Positions 51,004 to 60,589 of a DNA stretch of 64,000 bases are shown here, in pieces. The notes below the pieces were generated by a model. The model was not told the origin of the DNA and made no database searches. It saw nothing but the letters and a program-made list of their open reading frames with translations. The translations under genes were made by a program, and so were the position numbers. This DNA comes from Halobacillus sp. A5 (GTDB taxonomy: Bacteria; Bacillota; Bacilli; Bacillales; Halobacillaceae). The stretch covers positions 62,001-126,000 of the forward strand of contig NZ_JAIZEO010000001.1 of the NCBI RefSeq assembly GCF_024189315.1, in the 5' to 3' direction. Numbering within the stretch: the stretch's first letter is position 1; each line of letters opens with the position of its first letter.

Positions 51004-52554
51004 ATGGAGACTGATGGAATAAAAAAAAGCAGGCTTATTTATTGGGCTTCAGGAATTGTTTCAATATGCGGCATTATTTTTGAAGTATTATTCGGGGCTT
51101 TAGGCTCTTACATTCTAGGAGACGGGGTAAAGCAGTACACGATTACAATCAGCCTTTTTCTCACAGGTATGGGAATTGGAGCAAGCATTAGTGAAAAAGT
51201 AATGAAAAATTTGATTGTCACTTTTATTTGGATTGAATTTATGGTTGCCTTGATTGGCGGCTTTTCTAGCTTTACAATGTTTGGAATGACTGCATTCGCC
51301 CCGGGTGGTACAGACGCTTTCTTCTTGTATCTTGTAACGTTTGCCATTGGTGCATTAACAGGTTTGGAACTGCCTATATTGATTAGGAAAGCGAATGAGA
51401 TCGGAGTGGAATTAAGCCGCAGTACGGCAAGGGTGTTATTTTCGGATTATGCAGGCGGTCTTATTGGTGGTTTACTGTTCGCTTTTTATCTGCGGCCACA
51501 GATGGGAATGGTCAAGAGCGCTTTCTTTGTCGCTTGTATTAATTTAGCTGTAGCCTGCGTGGTATTGTACTTGTTCCGTTCTGAAATCAGGCGCATGTTC
51601 ATTCATATGTCGGCAGCTGTATTCATTGGAATACTTCTGATTGCCGGGTTATTTTTTGGAGAAGAAGTGGCTTTTTCTTTTGAACAGAAATTATATAAGG
51701 ATCCTATCATTCATAGTGAAGAGAGCGCTTATCAAAAAATTATTATGACGCGTGATGATAATGATACTCGTTTATTCTTAGACGGGTCTCTGCAATTCAG
51801 TTCAACCGATGAGCACAGGTATCATGAAACACTTGTACACCCTCCCATGGAAGCTGCTGATGAAAAAGAAGAGATTCTAATTCTTGGCGGCGGGGACGGA
51901 ATCGCAGCTAAAGAAGTATTAAAGTACCCCGAAGTGGAACGTGTGTCCCTCGTAGATTTAGATCCGGCTGTAACACACCTGGCCTCATCCGACCGGCATT
52001 TAATTGAGTTAAACGAAAATGCTCTCAACGATGAACGCGTGGAAGTTGAGAATGCCGACGCATTTAAGTATTTAGAAGAAGCTGAGGATTTATTTGATGT
52101 AATCATTATTGATCTGCCGGATCCTAACAACGAAAGCTTGAATAAGCTCTACACCAGAGAATTTTATTCCTTAGTAAGAAATCACCTGGAGCCGGGGGGA
52201 GTTTCTATGATTCAGGCTACAAGCCCTCTTTTTGCAAGAGAAGTTTATTGGACAATTGATGAAACGGTCAGAGACACAGGACTTTCGGTTGAGAATTTTC
52301 ACGTCGATATTCCGAGCTTTGGAAACTGGGGATTCATTATGGCCAGCAGAAGTGAAATTAACCCTGAATCTATTACGATTAACGAAGAAACTGAATTCTT
52401 AACCAATGATCTGCTTCATTCCATGACAGTGTTTGGAAAAGATGAAGATAGGGAAATCGTAAACAGTGAAGGCGAGTCTGTTTCACTAGAACCGAATACA
52501 TTGATCCATCCTAATTTAATTCAAAAATATGAACAGGCTTGGCAAAATTATTAA
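51004..52554 (+). CDS. membrane-bound spermidine-synthase-like protein, 516 aa
   Basis: N-terminal half with about seven membrane helices (to about residue 215). The C-terminal half is a polyamine-aminopropyltransferase fold: [53 protein letters not shown]. Soluble SpeE enzymes transfer aminopropyl groups from decarboxylated SAM. The membrane-fused forms are less studied, and substrate is uncertain. ATG with ggagtgaa upstream. Last gene of the PspA-containing cluster. Confidence 0.85.
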   Translation: METDGIKKSRLIYWASGIVSICGIIFEVLFGALGSYILGDGVKQYTITISLFLTGMGIGASISEKVMKNLIVTFIWIEFMVALIGGFSSFTMFGMTAFAPGGTDAFFLYLVTFAIGALTGLELPILIRKANEIGVELSRSTARVLFSDYAGGLIGGLLFAFYLRPQMGMVKSAFFVACINLAVACVVLYLFRSEIRRMFIHMSAAVFIGILLIAGLFFGEEVAFSFEQKLYKDPIIHSEESAYQKIIMTRDDNDTRLFLDGSLQFSSTDEHRYHETLVHPPMEAADEKEEILILGGGDGIAAKEVLKYPEVERVSLVDLDPAVTHLASSDRHLIELNENALNDERVEVENADAFKYLEEAEDLFDVIIIDLPDPNNESLNKLYTREFYSLVRNHLEPGGVSMIQATSPLFAREVYWTIDETVRDTGLSVENFHVDIPSFGNWGFIMASRSEINPESITINEETEFLTNDLLHSMTVFGKDEDREIVNSEGESVSLEPNTLIHPNLIQKYEQAWQNY

Positions 52555-52576
52555 TAAATTCTTAAGGAGTGGTAGA

Positions 52577-53257
52577 GTGAAGGTCTCTTTTCATGGACAT
52601 GCAGTAGTTAAAGTAGAAGCGAATGGAAAAACGATTTTAATCGACCCTTTCATTTCTGGAAACGGAAATACGGATTTAGAAGCGGACAAAGTTGAAGCTG
52701 ATGTTATTTTGTTAACTCATGGGCACAACGACCACGTAGGGGATACATTTGATATTGCTGAACGCTGTAATTCTCAGGTGGTCGCCCCATTTGAATTAGC
52801 AACCTACCTTGGGAATAAGGGATTAAACGCGCATCCAATGTATATTGGTGGAAGTCACAGTTTCGATTTTGGAACGGTTAAATTCACTCAGGCATTTCAT
52901 GGGTCTTCTTATACAGAAGAAGACGGTACTACTATTTATACAGGTATGCCAACAGGAATATTGCTCACAATTGATGGAAAGACAATTTATCATTTGGGAG
53001 ACACCGGATTATTTTCTGACTTGAAGATGATTGGAGAGCAGAATAACATTGATCTTGCATTCGTACCGATTGGCGACAATTTTACAATGGGGCCTGAGGA
53101 CGCCTTAATGGCAGCTGAGTGGATTAATGCGAAACAGGTGGTTCCTATTCATTACAACACATTTGAATTAATTGAACAGAATGGCAAAGGTTTTGCTGAG
53201 AAAGTCAAACCTGGAAAAGGCCGTGCACTTGAGCCGGGAGAAGCAATAGACCTGTAA
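52577..53257 (+). CDS. metal-dependent hydrolase YtkL (UPF0173)
   Basis: 226 aa, metallo-beta-lactamase fold. HGHNDHVGD (metal ligands), FHGSSY and [12 protein letters not shown] are visible, as is PIHYNTF at the C-terminus. GTG at 52577 after aaggag; the upstream open frame overlaps the previous gene. Equivalent to B. subtilis ytkL, which precedes ytoI there too. Confidence 0.9.
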   Translation: MKVSFHGHAVVKVEANGKTILIDPFISGNGNTDLEADKVEADVILLTHGHNDHVGDTFDIAERCNSQVVAPFELATYLGNKGLNAHPMYIGGSHSFDFGTVKFTQAFHGSSYTEEDGTTIYTGMPTGILLTIDGKTIYHLGDTGLFSDLKMIGEQNNIDLAFVPIGDNFTMGPEDALMAAEWINAKQVVPIHYNTFELIEQNGKGFAEKVKPGKGRALEPGEAIDL

Positions 53258-53266
53258 AGCAAAGAA

Positions 53267-53292
53267 AAGTCCACATAGAAGTGGGCTTTTTT
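53267..53292 (+). terminator. terminator of ytkL
   Basis: AAGTCCAC pairs with GTGGGCTT, followed by TTTTAT. Confidence 0.85.
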
Positions 53293-53413
53293 ATATGGGA
53301 TTAGAAATAAATGAGGTTGTATTCCTGTGAACGATTGCGGTCTAACTGTATCACTTGTATAATAACAATAATAGCGAAAAATACTAGTACAGTTAGAAAG
53401 TTTGGTGATCTTA

Positions 53414-54727
53414 TTGGCTACAAAACACGAACAGATCTTAGATCATATTGACTCTCTTTCCGTTGGCAGAAAAATATCGGTCAGAGGAATAGCTAAAGCA
53501 TTAAACGTTAGTGAAGGCACAGCGTATCGAGCCATTAAAGAAGCGGAAAATCAAAACATGGTAAGTACAATAGAACGTGTGGGCACCATCCGTATTGAAA
53601 AAAAGAAAAAAGAAAACATTGAACGGCTTACCTTTGCCGAAATTACAAAAGTAGTAGATGGCCAAGTTTTAGGCGGTCGGGAGGGGTTACACAAAACCTT
53701 AAATAAATTTGTTGTAGGTGCAATGAAATTAGAGGCCATGATGCGATACACGGAAGCAGGGTCTCTTTTAATAGTGGGTAATCGGACGAATGCCCATGAA
53801 CTGGCAGTAAAAGAGGGTGCAGCAGTGCTGGTTACAGGAGGCTTCGATACTTCAGACAAAGTAAAGAAGCTGGCTGATGAAAAGAAACTCCCTGTAATTT
53901 CTACAAGCTATGATACGTTTACGGTAGCTACAATGATTAACCGGGCAATTTACGACCAGTTAATCAAAAAGGAAATTGTACTGGTAGATGATATATACAC
54001 GTCTTTTGAAGAAGCTAGTTATTTAACTACGCACGATACTGTTTCCAGGTGGCACGAATTAAATGAAACGACACATCACAGCCGCTATCCTGTAGTAGAT
54101 TTAAAAAATCGAGTGGTCGGGATGGTGACATCAAAGGATGTAATTAATAAAGATTCTTCCTTAAAGATTGACAAGGTTATGACCAAGAACCCAATGACTG
54201 TTCAGACGAAAACTTCTCTTACCAATGCGGCTCATATGATGGTGTGGGAAGGTATTGAACTTATGCCGGTTATCGATCAGGCTCATAAGCTTAAAGGTAT
54301 TATTTCAAGACAAGATGTTTTAAAAGCTCTGCAAAATCTGCAGCGGCAGCCGCAAATTGGAGAAACGATAGATGATTTAGTGAGTAATCAGCTGGAAGTA
54401 AGCGCAGAAGACGATCAAACCTTCAAATTAAGAACGACCGTCACCCCGCAGATGACAAATCAGCTGGGTACTCTATCCTATGGAGTCTTCACCTCTCTCA
54501 TAACCGAAGCCTCCAGCCGTTTACTTAGCAAGCATAAGAAAGGAAATTTAGTTGTTGAAAACATTTCACTTTTATTTATCAAGCCTGTGCAGCTGGAGAG
54601 CGATATAGAAATTACACCTCAGCTGCTGGAGATGGGGAGGAAAGTGGCCAAAGTTGATGTAGAGGTCCGGTATGAAGATGCTGTAGTAGGTAAAGCTCTC
54701 TTAATGGCTCAGCTAATTGATCGATAA
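53414..54727 (+). CDS. ytoI: YtoI: HTH, DRTGG, CBS pair and hotdog domains
   Basis: 437 aa. N-terminal winged helix (GTAYRAIKEAENQNMVSTIERVGTIRIE), a DRTGG domain (about 75-185), two CBS motifs (about 190-310: HSRYPVVDLKNRVVGMVTSKD and ELMPVIDQAHKLKGIISRQD) and a C-terminal thioesterase/hotdog domain. The TTG at 53414 is chosen because it gives the conserved MATKHEQIL start. Probably a nucleotide-sensing regulator; target unknown. Confidence 0.9.
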   Translation: MATKHEQILDHIDSLSVGRKISVRGIAKALNVSEGTAYRAIKEAENQNMVSTIERVGTIRIEKKKKENIERLTFAEITKVVDGQVLGGREGLHKTLNKFVVGAMKLEAMMRYTEAGSLLIVGNRTNAHELAVKEGAAVLVTGGFDTSDKVKKLADEKKLPVISTSYDTFTVATMINRAIYDQLIKKEIVLVDDIYTSFEEASYLTTHDTVSRWHELNETTHHSRYPVVDLKNRVVGMVTSKDVINKDSSLKIDKVMTKNPMTVQTKTSLTNAAHMMVWEGIELMPVIDQAHKLKGIISRQDVLKALQNLQRQPQIGETIDDLVSNQLEVSAEDDQTFKLRTTVTPQMTNQLGTLSYGVFTSLITEASSRLLSKHKKGNLVVENISLLFIKPVQLESDIEITPQLLEMGRKVAKVDVEVRYEDAVVGKALLMAQLIDR

Positions 54728-54728
54728 A

Positions 54729-54756
54729 TAAAAAGCCGCTGATCAGCGGCTTTTTT
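54729..54756. terminator. bidirectional terminator between ytoI and ytpI
   Basis: AAAAGCCGCTG and CAGCGGCTTTT form a perfect stem with A and T tracts on both sides. It overlaps the 3' end of ytpI. Confidence 0.92.
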
Positions 54757-55042
54757 CACGTAAACGATCATATTCTTGTTGATAGTGTCTGCTGGCTTTT
54801 AAACCTAACCTAACCTGCATCACACCTAGAATTAAGAAAACAATGCCGATAAATAAGGAGAGTCTTGTTTCATAGAGTAAATATTGGTTAATTCCAAAGA
54901 AGAACACAAATACTCCCAGCGCCATCTTTGCTTTACTATTTAAGTATTCCTGGGAGAGAGGATCCTTAGTTTTAACAACCATCACTTTATAGTATATATA
55001 AAGTACAAATGATAAAAGTATGATAATGGGAAAAAGTATCAA
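54743..55042 (-). CDS. ytpI: YtpI-like membrane protein
   Basis: 99 aa with three hydrophobic helices (ILFPIIILLSFVLYIYY, MALGVFVFFFGINQYLLY, LFIGIVFLILGVMQVRLGL) and a charged C-terminal tail (HYQQEYDRLREKSR). TTG start after aggagt. Function unknown; conserved between ytoI and nrnA in Bacillaceae. Confidence 0.85.
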   Translation of the reverse strand: MILFPIIILLSFVLYIYYKVMVVKTKDPLSQEYLNSKAKMALGVFVFFFGINQYLLYETRLSLFIGIVFLILGVMQVRLGLKASRHYQQEYDRLREKSR

Positions 55043-55179
55043 TCTAATCGACTCCTGCCTGAAAAATTAAATGAGGTTCGGTGTATATTGTAGCTTGTTT
55101 TAGTATGTTTTGCTACATCATTGTGTGAACTTATGTGATAATACTAGTAAGAATTATGAATGAAAGAGGTTTGGTATAA

Positions 55180-56136
55180 ATGGCTGTCCAGCAGATTTTA
55201 GATATGATAAATAAATTTAATACTATTATAATTCATCGTCACGTCCGACCTGACCCTGACGCATTTGGCTCCCAGGCTGGCCTGGCGGAATTGATCCGTC
55301 ATAATTATCCGGACAAGAAGGTTCTTATTGCCGGGGAGGATGAGCCGAGTCTGCAATTCCTGGCCAAAATGGATAATGTGGCTGATCAAGACTATGAGGA
55401 AGCTCTGGTTATTGTATGTGATACAGCGAATCAGCCAAGAATTGATGACCAGCGTTATGCAGGTGGGGAAAAATTAATTAAGATTGATCACCACCCAATA
55501 GTTGATTCTTTTGGAGATATTAGCTGGGTGGATACAGAAGCCAGTTCCACTTCAGAAATGGTGTATTATTTATTCAAAGAATGGGAGAAGCGAGGCGGTT
55601 CTTTAAACCATAAAGGAGCAGAGCTGCTTTATTGTGGAATTGTCGGTGATACAGGCCGTTTTCTATTTCCTAGTACAACGGAAAAAACTTTTCGTGCGGC
55701 TTCAGAATTAGTAAGTTACGACTTTAGCAGACCGGAAATGTACAATCAGATGTATCAGACGCCTGTCAAGGTTGCAAAGTTAAAAGGGCATGTGTTGGAG
55801 AACTTTAAACTGTATCCAGAAGGCTATAGCACAGTCAGTCTGCCCAAAGATATCTTAGAAAAATATGAAGTAACAGCGACGGAGACGAGTGCATTGGTTG
55901 GACTTCTTGGGGATATTGAAGGAATATTAGCATGGGTTTATTTTGTTGAGGAAGAAGATAGTATTCGTGTTCGTCTGCGTTCAAAAGGACCTGTGGTGAA
56001 CAAGATTGCAGAGAAGCATAAGGGTGGCGGGCACCCTATGGCTGCCGGAGCAACGGCTGAATCCTGGGAAGAAGCAGAGGAAATTACTCAAGAGTTAAAG
56101 GAAGCATGTACCGTTTTCACACATCCGAACGGCTGA
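55180..56136 (+). CDS. nrnA: oligoribonuclease and pAp phosphatase NrnA
   Basis: 318 aa, DHH/DHHA1 phosphoesterase that degrades short RNA and 3',5'-pAp. Motifs: HRHVRPDPDAFGSQ, CDTANQPRIDD, IDHHP, and GGGHPMAAGA in the DHHA1 domain. ATG with aaagagg upstream. B. subtilis YtqI equivalent. Confidence 0.94.
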   Translation: MAVQQILDMINKFNTIIIHRHVRPDPDAFGSQAGLAELIRHNYPDKKVLIAGEDEPSLQFLAKMDNVADQDYEEALVIVCDTANQPRIDDQRYAGGEKLIKIDHHPIVDSFGDISWVDTEASSTSEMVYYLFKEWEKRGGSLNHKGAELLYCGIVGDTGRFLFPSTTEKTFRAASELVSYDFSRPEMYNQMYQTPVKVAKLKGHVLENFKLYPEGYSTVSLPKDILEKYEVTATETSALVGLLGDIEGILAWVYFVEEEDSIRVRLRSKGPVVNKIAEKHKGGGHPMAAGATAESWEEAEEITQELKEACTVFTHPNG

Positions 56137-56149
56137 ATAAATGCCTCCT

Positions 56150-56653
56150 CTAATTTTCGAGTGTTATAGATAAATAAAGCTCCAGCTGATTGGCTATAAT
56201 GAGTCTGTCTATGGTTAATGTGTAGGTGAAATTGTCTACGATAAACTGTTTATTTTCAATTGTTGCAATTATGAGTTCACTCTGGTCGCTGATATCTTCT
56301 ATATTTTCACCAGTGAGGCTTTGAAGCTGATCCTTTACCATAGATGAAAGCTGATGCTGTGTTAATTTGTCAACCTGCAGTTCCTTGGCATTGGTGTAAT
56401 TAGGAATTACTTCTTGAACTGTTATGGCCTGGCTTTTTTCCTCATCAGCTTCCTTTTCTTCATTAACAAGGCTTTCGTATTTAGCTTCTATTTCATTAAG
56501 TTCTGATGAAAGTTCAATGTTTTCCTCTTCTAAGTGTTCGTGAAGTTGATCATTAATGAAGACAAACAGAATATAGCCGGCGATAGCACCGAATACACAC
56601 CCTGCATAAAACCTTCTCCATTCTCTCCTTCTTAATTGTGGAGGAATGTACAT
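56150..56653 (-). CDS. ytrI: sporulation membrane protein YtrI
   Basis: 167 aa. One N-terminal membrane helix (GCVFGAIAGYILFVFI) followed by a coiled coil (about 35-75) and a small C-terminal domain. ATG start overlaps the ytrH stop (TAATG), so the two are coupled. In B. subtilis ytrHI is a sigma-E-dependent sporulation operon. Confidence 0.85.
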   Translation of the reverse strand: MYIPPQLRRREWRRFYAGCVFGAIAGYILFVFINDQLHEHLEEENIELSSELNEIEAKYESLVNEEKEADEEKSQAITVQEVIPNYTNAKELQVDKLTQHQLSSMVKDQLQSLTGENIEDISDQSELIIATIENKQFIVDNFTYTLTIDRLIIANQLELYLSITLEN

Positions 56654-56985
56654 TAAGTAACCTCCTCTCCTAATAACAGCTCAAATACGAACAAAGCTGT
56701 CTGCACTCCTCCCATTGCCGCAATAATAATCATGACCTGTTTAAATAAATCGAATGTGGACCCTTCAAATATTCCTCTTTCAAAATTACTGATAGCATCG
56801 AATGTACCTCCGATTGCTGCTACAATTGCCCAAATCCTAAGTCCTTTGGCGATTCTGAACATAGATGTCAGAGGGGCCTCCCCTGTAAGGAAACTGCCGA
56901 TACTTCCAATAAGTGTGCCTCCCATAATGACTCCAAAAGCAATAAAAAAACATTGGATCATTGATATGACTAATCTTTCTTCCAT
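56653..56985 (-). CDS. ytrH: sporulation protein YtrH
   Basis: 110 aa with three hydrophobic helices (IQCFFIAFGVIMGGTLIGSI, IWAIVAAIGGTFDAI, VMIIIAAMGGVQTALFVFELLL). Transcribed divergently from dnaE. A sigma-E promoter would be expected in 56986-57100, but no convincing match was resolved. Confidence 0.88.
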   Translation of the reverse strand: MEERLVISMIQCFFIAFGVIMGGTLIGSIGSFLTGEAPLTSMFRIAKGLRIWAIVAAIGGTFDAISNFERGIFEGSTFDLFKQVMIIIAAMGGVQTALFVFELLLGEEVT

Positions 56986-57116
56986 ATTTTAACCTCTTCC
57001 TTAAAGAAGTAATGGTTATTCATAACCAAGCTATTCTTTCTACTAAGAATATATGCAGGACGCTTTTATCATCTGATTGAATTCCATATAATAATAATGA
57101 GAGAGAGGTGAACGGG

Positions 57117-60100
57117 ATGTCTTACACTCACTTACAGGTACATAGCGGCTATAGTTTAATGAACAGTACCATCCAGATTCCACAACTTGTAGAAAAAGCG
57201 AAAAGTCTCGGTTTTACCTCATTAGCGTTGACTGATGAATATATATTAAGTGGTTCTATAGCTTTTTATCAGGAGTGCAAAGCTTTCGGGATCAAGCCGA
57301 TTATCGGTTTAAAGCTCAATGTATCCTATAGAAACGAACTCTTTCCGGTGACTATTCTTGCTAAGAACAAAATTGGCTATCAAGTTCTGCTGCAGTTAAG
57401 CACTAAAGGTCAGATAAATGAAAATGGTATAGAACTGAAAGATTTTAAGGATTCGGCCGATGAATTAGTAGCCATTGTTACAGTTTCAGATACTTCCTGG
57501 GCTGATGCTCTCAGTCATCACTCTCCGGGACGCATGGACGAAGAGGTCAAAGAATGGAAAGAAATGTTTAAGGATTTCTATTTAGGAGTTAAAGATTATG
57601 GTATTCATCTGGAAAGACAAATCCATTCTCCTCTAAAAGAATGGTCAGTGCAGCACCAAATTCCTGTTACTAATATGAACCAAGTCCGATATTTAGAAAA
57701 AGAGGACTCCGAGGCTTATTATTGTTTGCGTGCAATCGCTTTAAACGCTCCTGGGGAGAGAGAAAATAAGGAGTCTCACCAATACTTAAAGTCTCCTGAA
57801 GAGATGGAGACCTACTTTAAAGATTGGTGGCCGGAAGTTCTTGAAAGCAACAAGGCGATCGTCGATTCATGCGAGGTTGAACTAGAATTTAATCAAACAT
57901 TGCTGCCCTCCTATCCTGTCCCGAAGGGGAAATCGGCAGATGACTATTTAAGATCGATATGTGATGAAAAATTAAGTACAACATATTCTCCTAACAATGA
58001 AAAAGCTCAACAAAGACTAGAACGTGAGCTTGACGTTATTACTTCTATGAATTTTAGTGACTATTTTTTAATTGTCTGGGATTTTATAGATTATGCTAAA
58101 AAGAATAATATAGCAGCGGGACCAGGCAGGGGTTCTGCCGCAGGATCGATTGTAAGTTATCTGCTTGGAATCACACAGGTGGATCCGTTAGCTTATGATT
58201 TATTATTTGAAAGATTCCTAAATCCGGAGCGTATTACGATGCCGGATATTGACATTGACTTCCCTGATGACCGTCGAGATGAAGTTATTGATTACGTAGC
58301 AAAAAAATACGGAAAAGAACATGTGGCTCAAATATGCACATTTGGTACATTTGCAACTCGGAGCGTCTTGAGGGAATTATTTAAAGTATTTGAAATTGAC
58401 GAAAGTGACGCTGCTTTTATTTTAAAACAGCTTTCCTCAGGAACCAGTCAATCATTGAAATCCGCCGTACAGCAATCAGACGCTTTGAAGCAATATATCC
58501 GATCTTCCCCTTTGCTTATTAAACTGTTTCGTGTAGCTTCTAAGCTTGAGGGTCTTCCTAGACATGTATCTACTCACGCTGCTGGAGTTGTGATCAGTGA
58601 AAACCCATTGGTGAACCATACCGCACTTATGCGTGGACAGGCTGAAGTTCCGCTTACGCAGTTAGCGATGGGGGATCTAGAGAATATAGGCTTGTTGAAG
58701 ATGGATTTCCTAGGTCTAAGAAATCTTTCATTATTGAGAAAAATGGAAGCGAAAATAAAGAGTTATAAATCCCCTGATTTTCAATACAGCAGCATAAAGT
58801 TAGACGACGAGAAGACATTTGAATTGTTACAGAAAGGTCGTACAAACGGAGTGTTCCAGCTTGAGTCTCAAGGAATGAAAAGCGTGCTGCAGAGATTGAA
58901 GCCGACCCATTTTGAAGACGTCGTAGCAGTGAATGCGCTTTATCGTCCGGGACCAATGGAATATATCCCTGTTTACATTAAACGAAAACACAATATAGAG
59001 AAGGTTTCTTATCCTCATCCTATGCTTAAGCCGATTCTGGAAAAAACATTTGGTGTGCTCGTGTATCAGGAACAAATTATGCAAGTGGCTCAAAAAGTAG
59101 CAGGCTATTCCCTGGGAGAAGCGGACTTGTTAAGAAGAGCCGTCAGTAAAAAGCAAAGAAATGTTCTTGAGCAGCAGCAGGATCAGTTTGTGAAAAGTTC
59201 AAAACAGAATGGATTTGATCAGGCAGTGGCTGTTCAATTGTTTGAATGGATTGTTAAGTTTTCAAACTATGGGTTCAATCGCAGTCACGCCGTAGCATAC
59301 AGTTATATTTCATACCAATTAGCTTATATTAAAGCTCACTTCCCATCTATATTTATGTCAGAATTAATCAACGCCACAATTGGCGATAAAGATAAACTCG
59401 CTTCATACGTTAAAGAAGCCAGGGATCTTAAATTGAAAGTGAAGGCGCCATCTATTAATTCCAGTTATCCTTATGCTTTAGACGAGCAAGGTTCAATTCG
59501 TTTAGGTTTTTTATCTATTAAAGGTATAGGGTATCCTGCTGCGCAGGCTATCGTTGAGGAGAGAAAAAAAAGTAAGTTTAAAAGTCTTTATGATTTTTGT
59601 CTCCGACTGCAGGCTAAGGACATTAATCGTAGTGTACTGGAGGCCCTTATTATGGGTGGGGCTTTTGATGAAGTCCAGCAGAACAGAGCCGGTCTGTTAG
59701 CCAGCATTGATCAAGCTCTTGAGCAGGGAGAGCTCTTTAGGGAATTTCAAGATGTGCCAGATTTGTTTTATGAAGATGGCAGTATAGATGGCCAGTTAGT
59801 TCCTGTAGAGCCTTTTCCTATATTAAAAGAACTGGCCTTAGAGAAAGAAACACTGGGAATATACTTATCCAAACACCCGTTGGAAACTCATCGTAACAGC
59901 CTGGCTGCTGAAGGATACAAAACACTTTTGGAATGTGCCAAGCTGAGTAATAAAAGTTCGGTACAAGCCGCCGCTGTCATAGATGAAATTAAAGAGATCC
60001 GGACGAAGCGGGGGGATCCAATGGCATTTTTAACGATTAGTGATGAGACAGAAGAGATGGAAGCTGTCTTGTTTCCTGCCATTTATCGTGAAGTCAAACA

Positions 60101-60464
60101 GCGGTTAGAACAGAATCAGCTCGTTTTAATTAACGGAAAAATGGAAGAAAGAAATAATAAGAAGCAATTAATCATTAATGAAACAAGCAAATTTCATAAC
60201 CAAAGGTTTACAGAGAGTGAAGGAAAAAGACTGTTTATCAAAACGACAACTAAAGAAGAAGCCCGCCTCCTGGAGAGGTTAAGAAAAGTAGCATCGTATT
60301 TCCCGGGTAATACGACGGTGATTGTTTTTGTTGAGGAAGAACGAAAAACTTATCAGCTTGATTCCTCTTATTTTTTGAATCCAACGAAATCCTGCATGCA
60401 AAAGCTATATGATTTTTTTGGGGAAGAATCCGTTGTTTTAAAAGATAATAACAAGAAAATTTAA
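57117..60464 (+). CDS. dnaE: DNA polymerase III alpha subunit DnaE
   Basis: 1115 aa, the same length as B. subtilis DnaE. PHP domain at the N-terminus (SYTHLQVHSGYSLMNS), polymerase active site PDIDIDFPDDRRDEVIDY near residue 376-393, HhH and OB-fold at the C-terminus. It extends RNA primers at the fork and hands over to PolC. ATG at 57117 is preferred (gagaggtg upstream). Confidence 0.96.
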   Translation: MSYTHLQVHSGYSLMNSTIQIPQLVEKAKSLGFTSLALTDEYILSGSIAFYQECKAFGIKPIIGLKLNVSYRNELFPVTILAKNKIGYQVLLQLSTKGQINENGIELKDFKDSADELVAIVTVSDTSWADALSHHSPGRMDEEVKEWKEMFKDFYLGVKDYGIHLERQIHSPLKEWSVQHQIPVTNMNQVRYLEKEDSEAYYCLRAIALNAPGERENKESHQYLKSPEEMETYFKDWWPEVLESNKAIVDSCEVELEFNQTLLPSYPVPKGKSADDYLRSICDEKLSTTYSPNNEKAQQRLERELDVITSMNFSDYFLIVWDFIDYAKKNNIAAGPGRGSAAGSIVSYLLGITQVDPLAYDLLFERFLNPERITMPDIDIDFPDDRRDEVIDYVAKKYGKEHVAQICTFGTFATRSVLRELFKVFEIDESDAAFILKQLSSGTSQSLKSAVQQSDALKQYIRSSPLLIKLFRVASKLEGLPRHVSTHAAGVVISENPLVNHTALMRGQAEVPLTQLAMGDLENIGLLKMDFLGLRNLSLLRKMEAKIKSYKSPDFQYSSIKLDDEKTFELLQKGRTNGVFQLESQGMKSVLQRLKPTHFEDVVAVNALYRPGPMEYIPVYIKRKHNIEKVSYPHPMLKPILEKTFGVLVYQEQIMQVAQKVAGYSLGEADLLRRAVSKKQRNVLEQQQDQFVKSSKQNGFDQAVAVQLFEWIVKFSNYGFNRSHAVAYSYISYQLAYIKAHFPSIFMSELINATIGDKDKLASYVKEARDLKLKVKAPSINSSYPYALDEQGSIRLGFLSIKGIGYPAAQAIVEERKKSKFKSLYDFCLRLQAKDINRSVLEALIMGGAFDEVQQNRAGLLASIDQALEQGELFREFQDVPDLFYEDGSIDGQLVPVEPFPILKELALEKETLGIYLSKHPLETHRNSLAAEGYKTLLECAKLSNKSSVQAAAVIDEIKEIRTKRGDPMAFLTISDETEEMEAVLFPAIYREVKQRLEQNQLVLINGKMEERNNKKQLIINETSKFHNQRFTESEGKRLFIKTTTKEEARLLERLRKVASYFPGNTTVIVFVEEERKTYQLDSSYFLNPTKSCMQKLYDFFGEESVVLKDNNKKI

Positions 60465-60490
60465 AATCTTAGTCCACTGTTTTGAAGTTC

Positions 60491-60518
60491 TTTACACAAG
60501 CTGTTGATCTGTTATAAT
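60491..60518 (+). promoter_or_regulatory. sigma-A promoter of ytsJ
   Basis: TTTACA and TATAAT with 16-bp spacing. The start of transcription should be near 60525. Confidence 0.7.
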
Positions 60519-60531
60519 TAAGGAGTTAATG

Positions 60532-60544
60532 GTGGTCTGACCAC
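60532..60544 (+). promoter_or_regulatory. GntR/FadR-type operator of ytsJ
   Basis: GTGGTCTGACCAC is a perfect 13-bp palindrome and fits the TGGTCnGACCA operator form of the FadR branch of GntR regulators. It sits just downstream of the transcription start, where binding would block elongation. A GntR-family gene lies immediately downstream of ytsJ. Confidence 0.65.
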
Positions 60545-60589
60545 TAGATTCGGTAGTATTCTACAGTTCTAACAAAGGAGCGTGTACCT

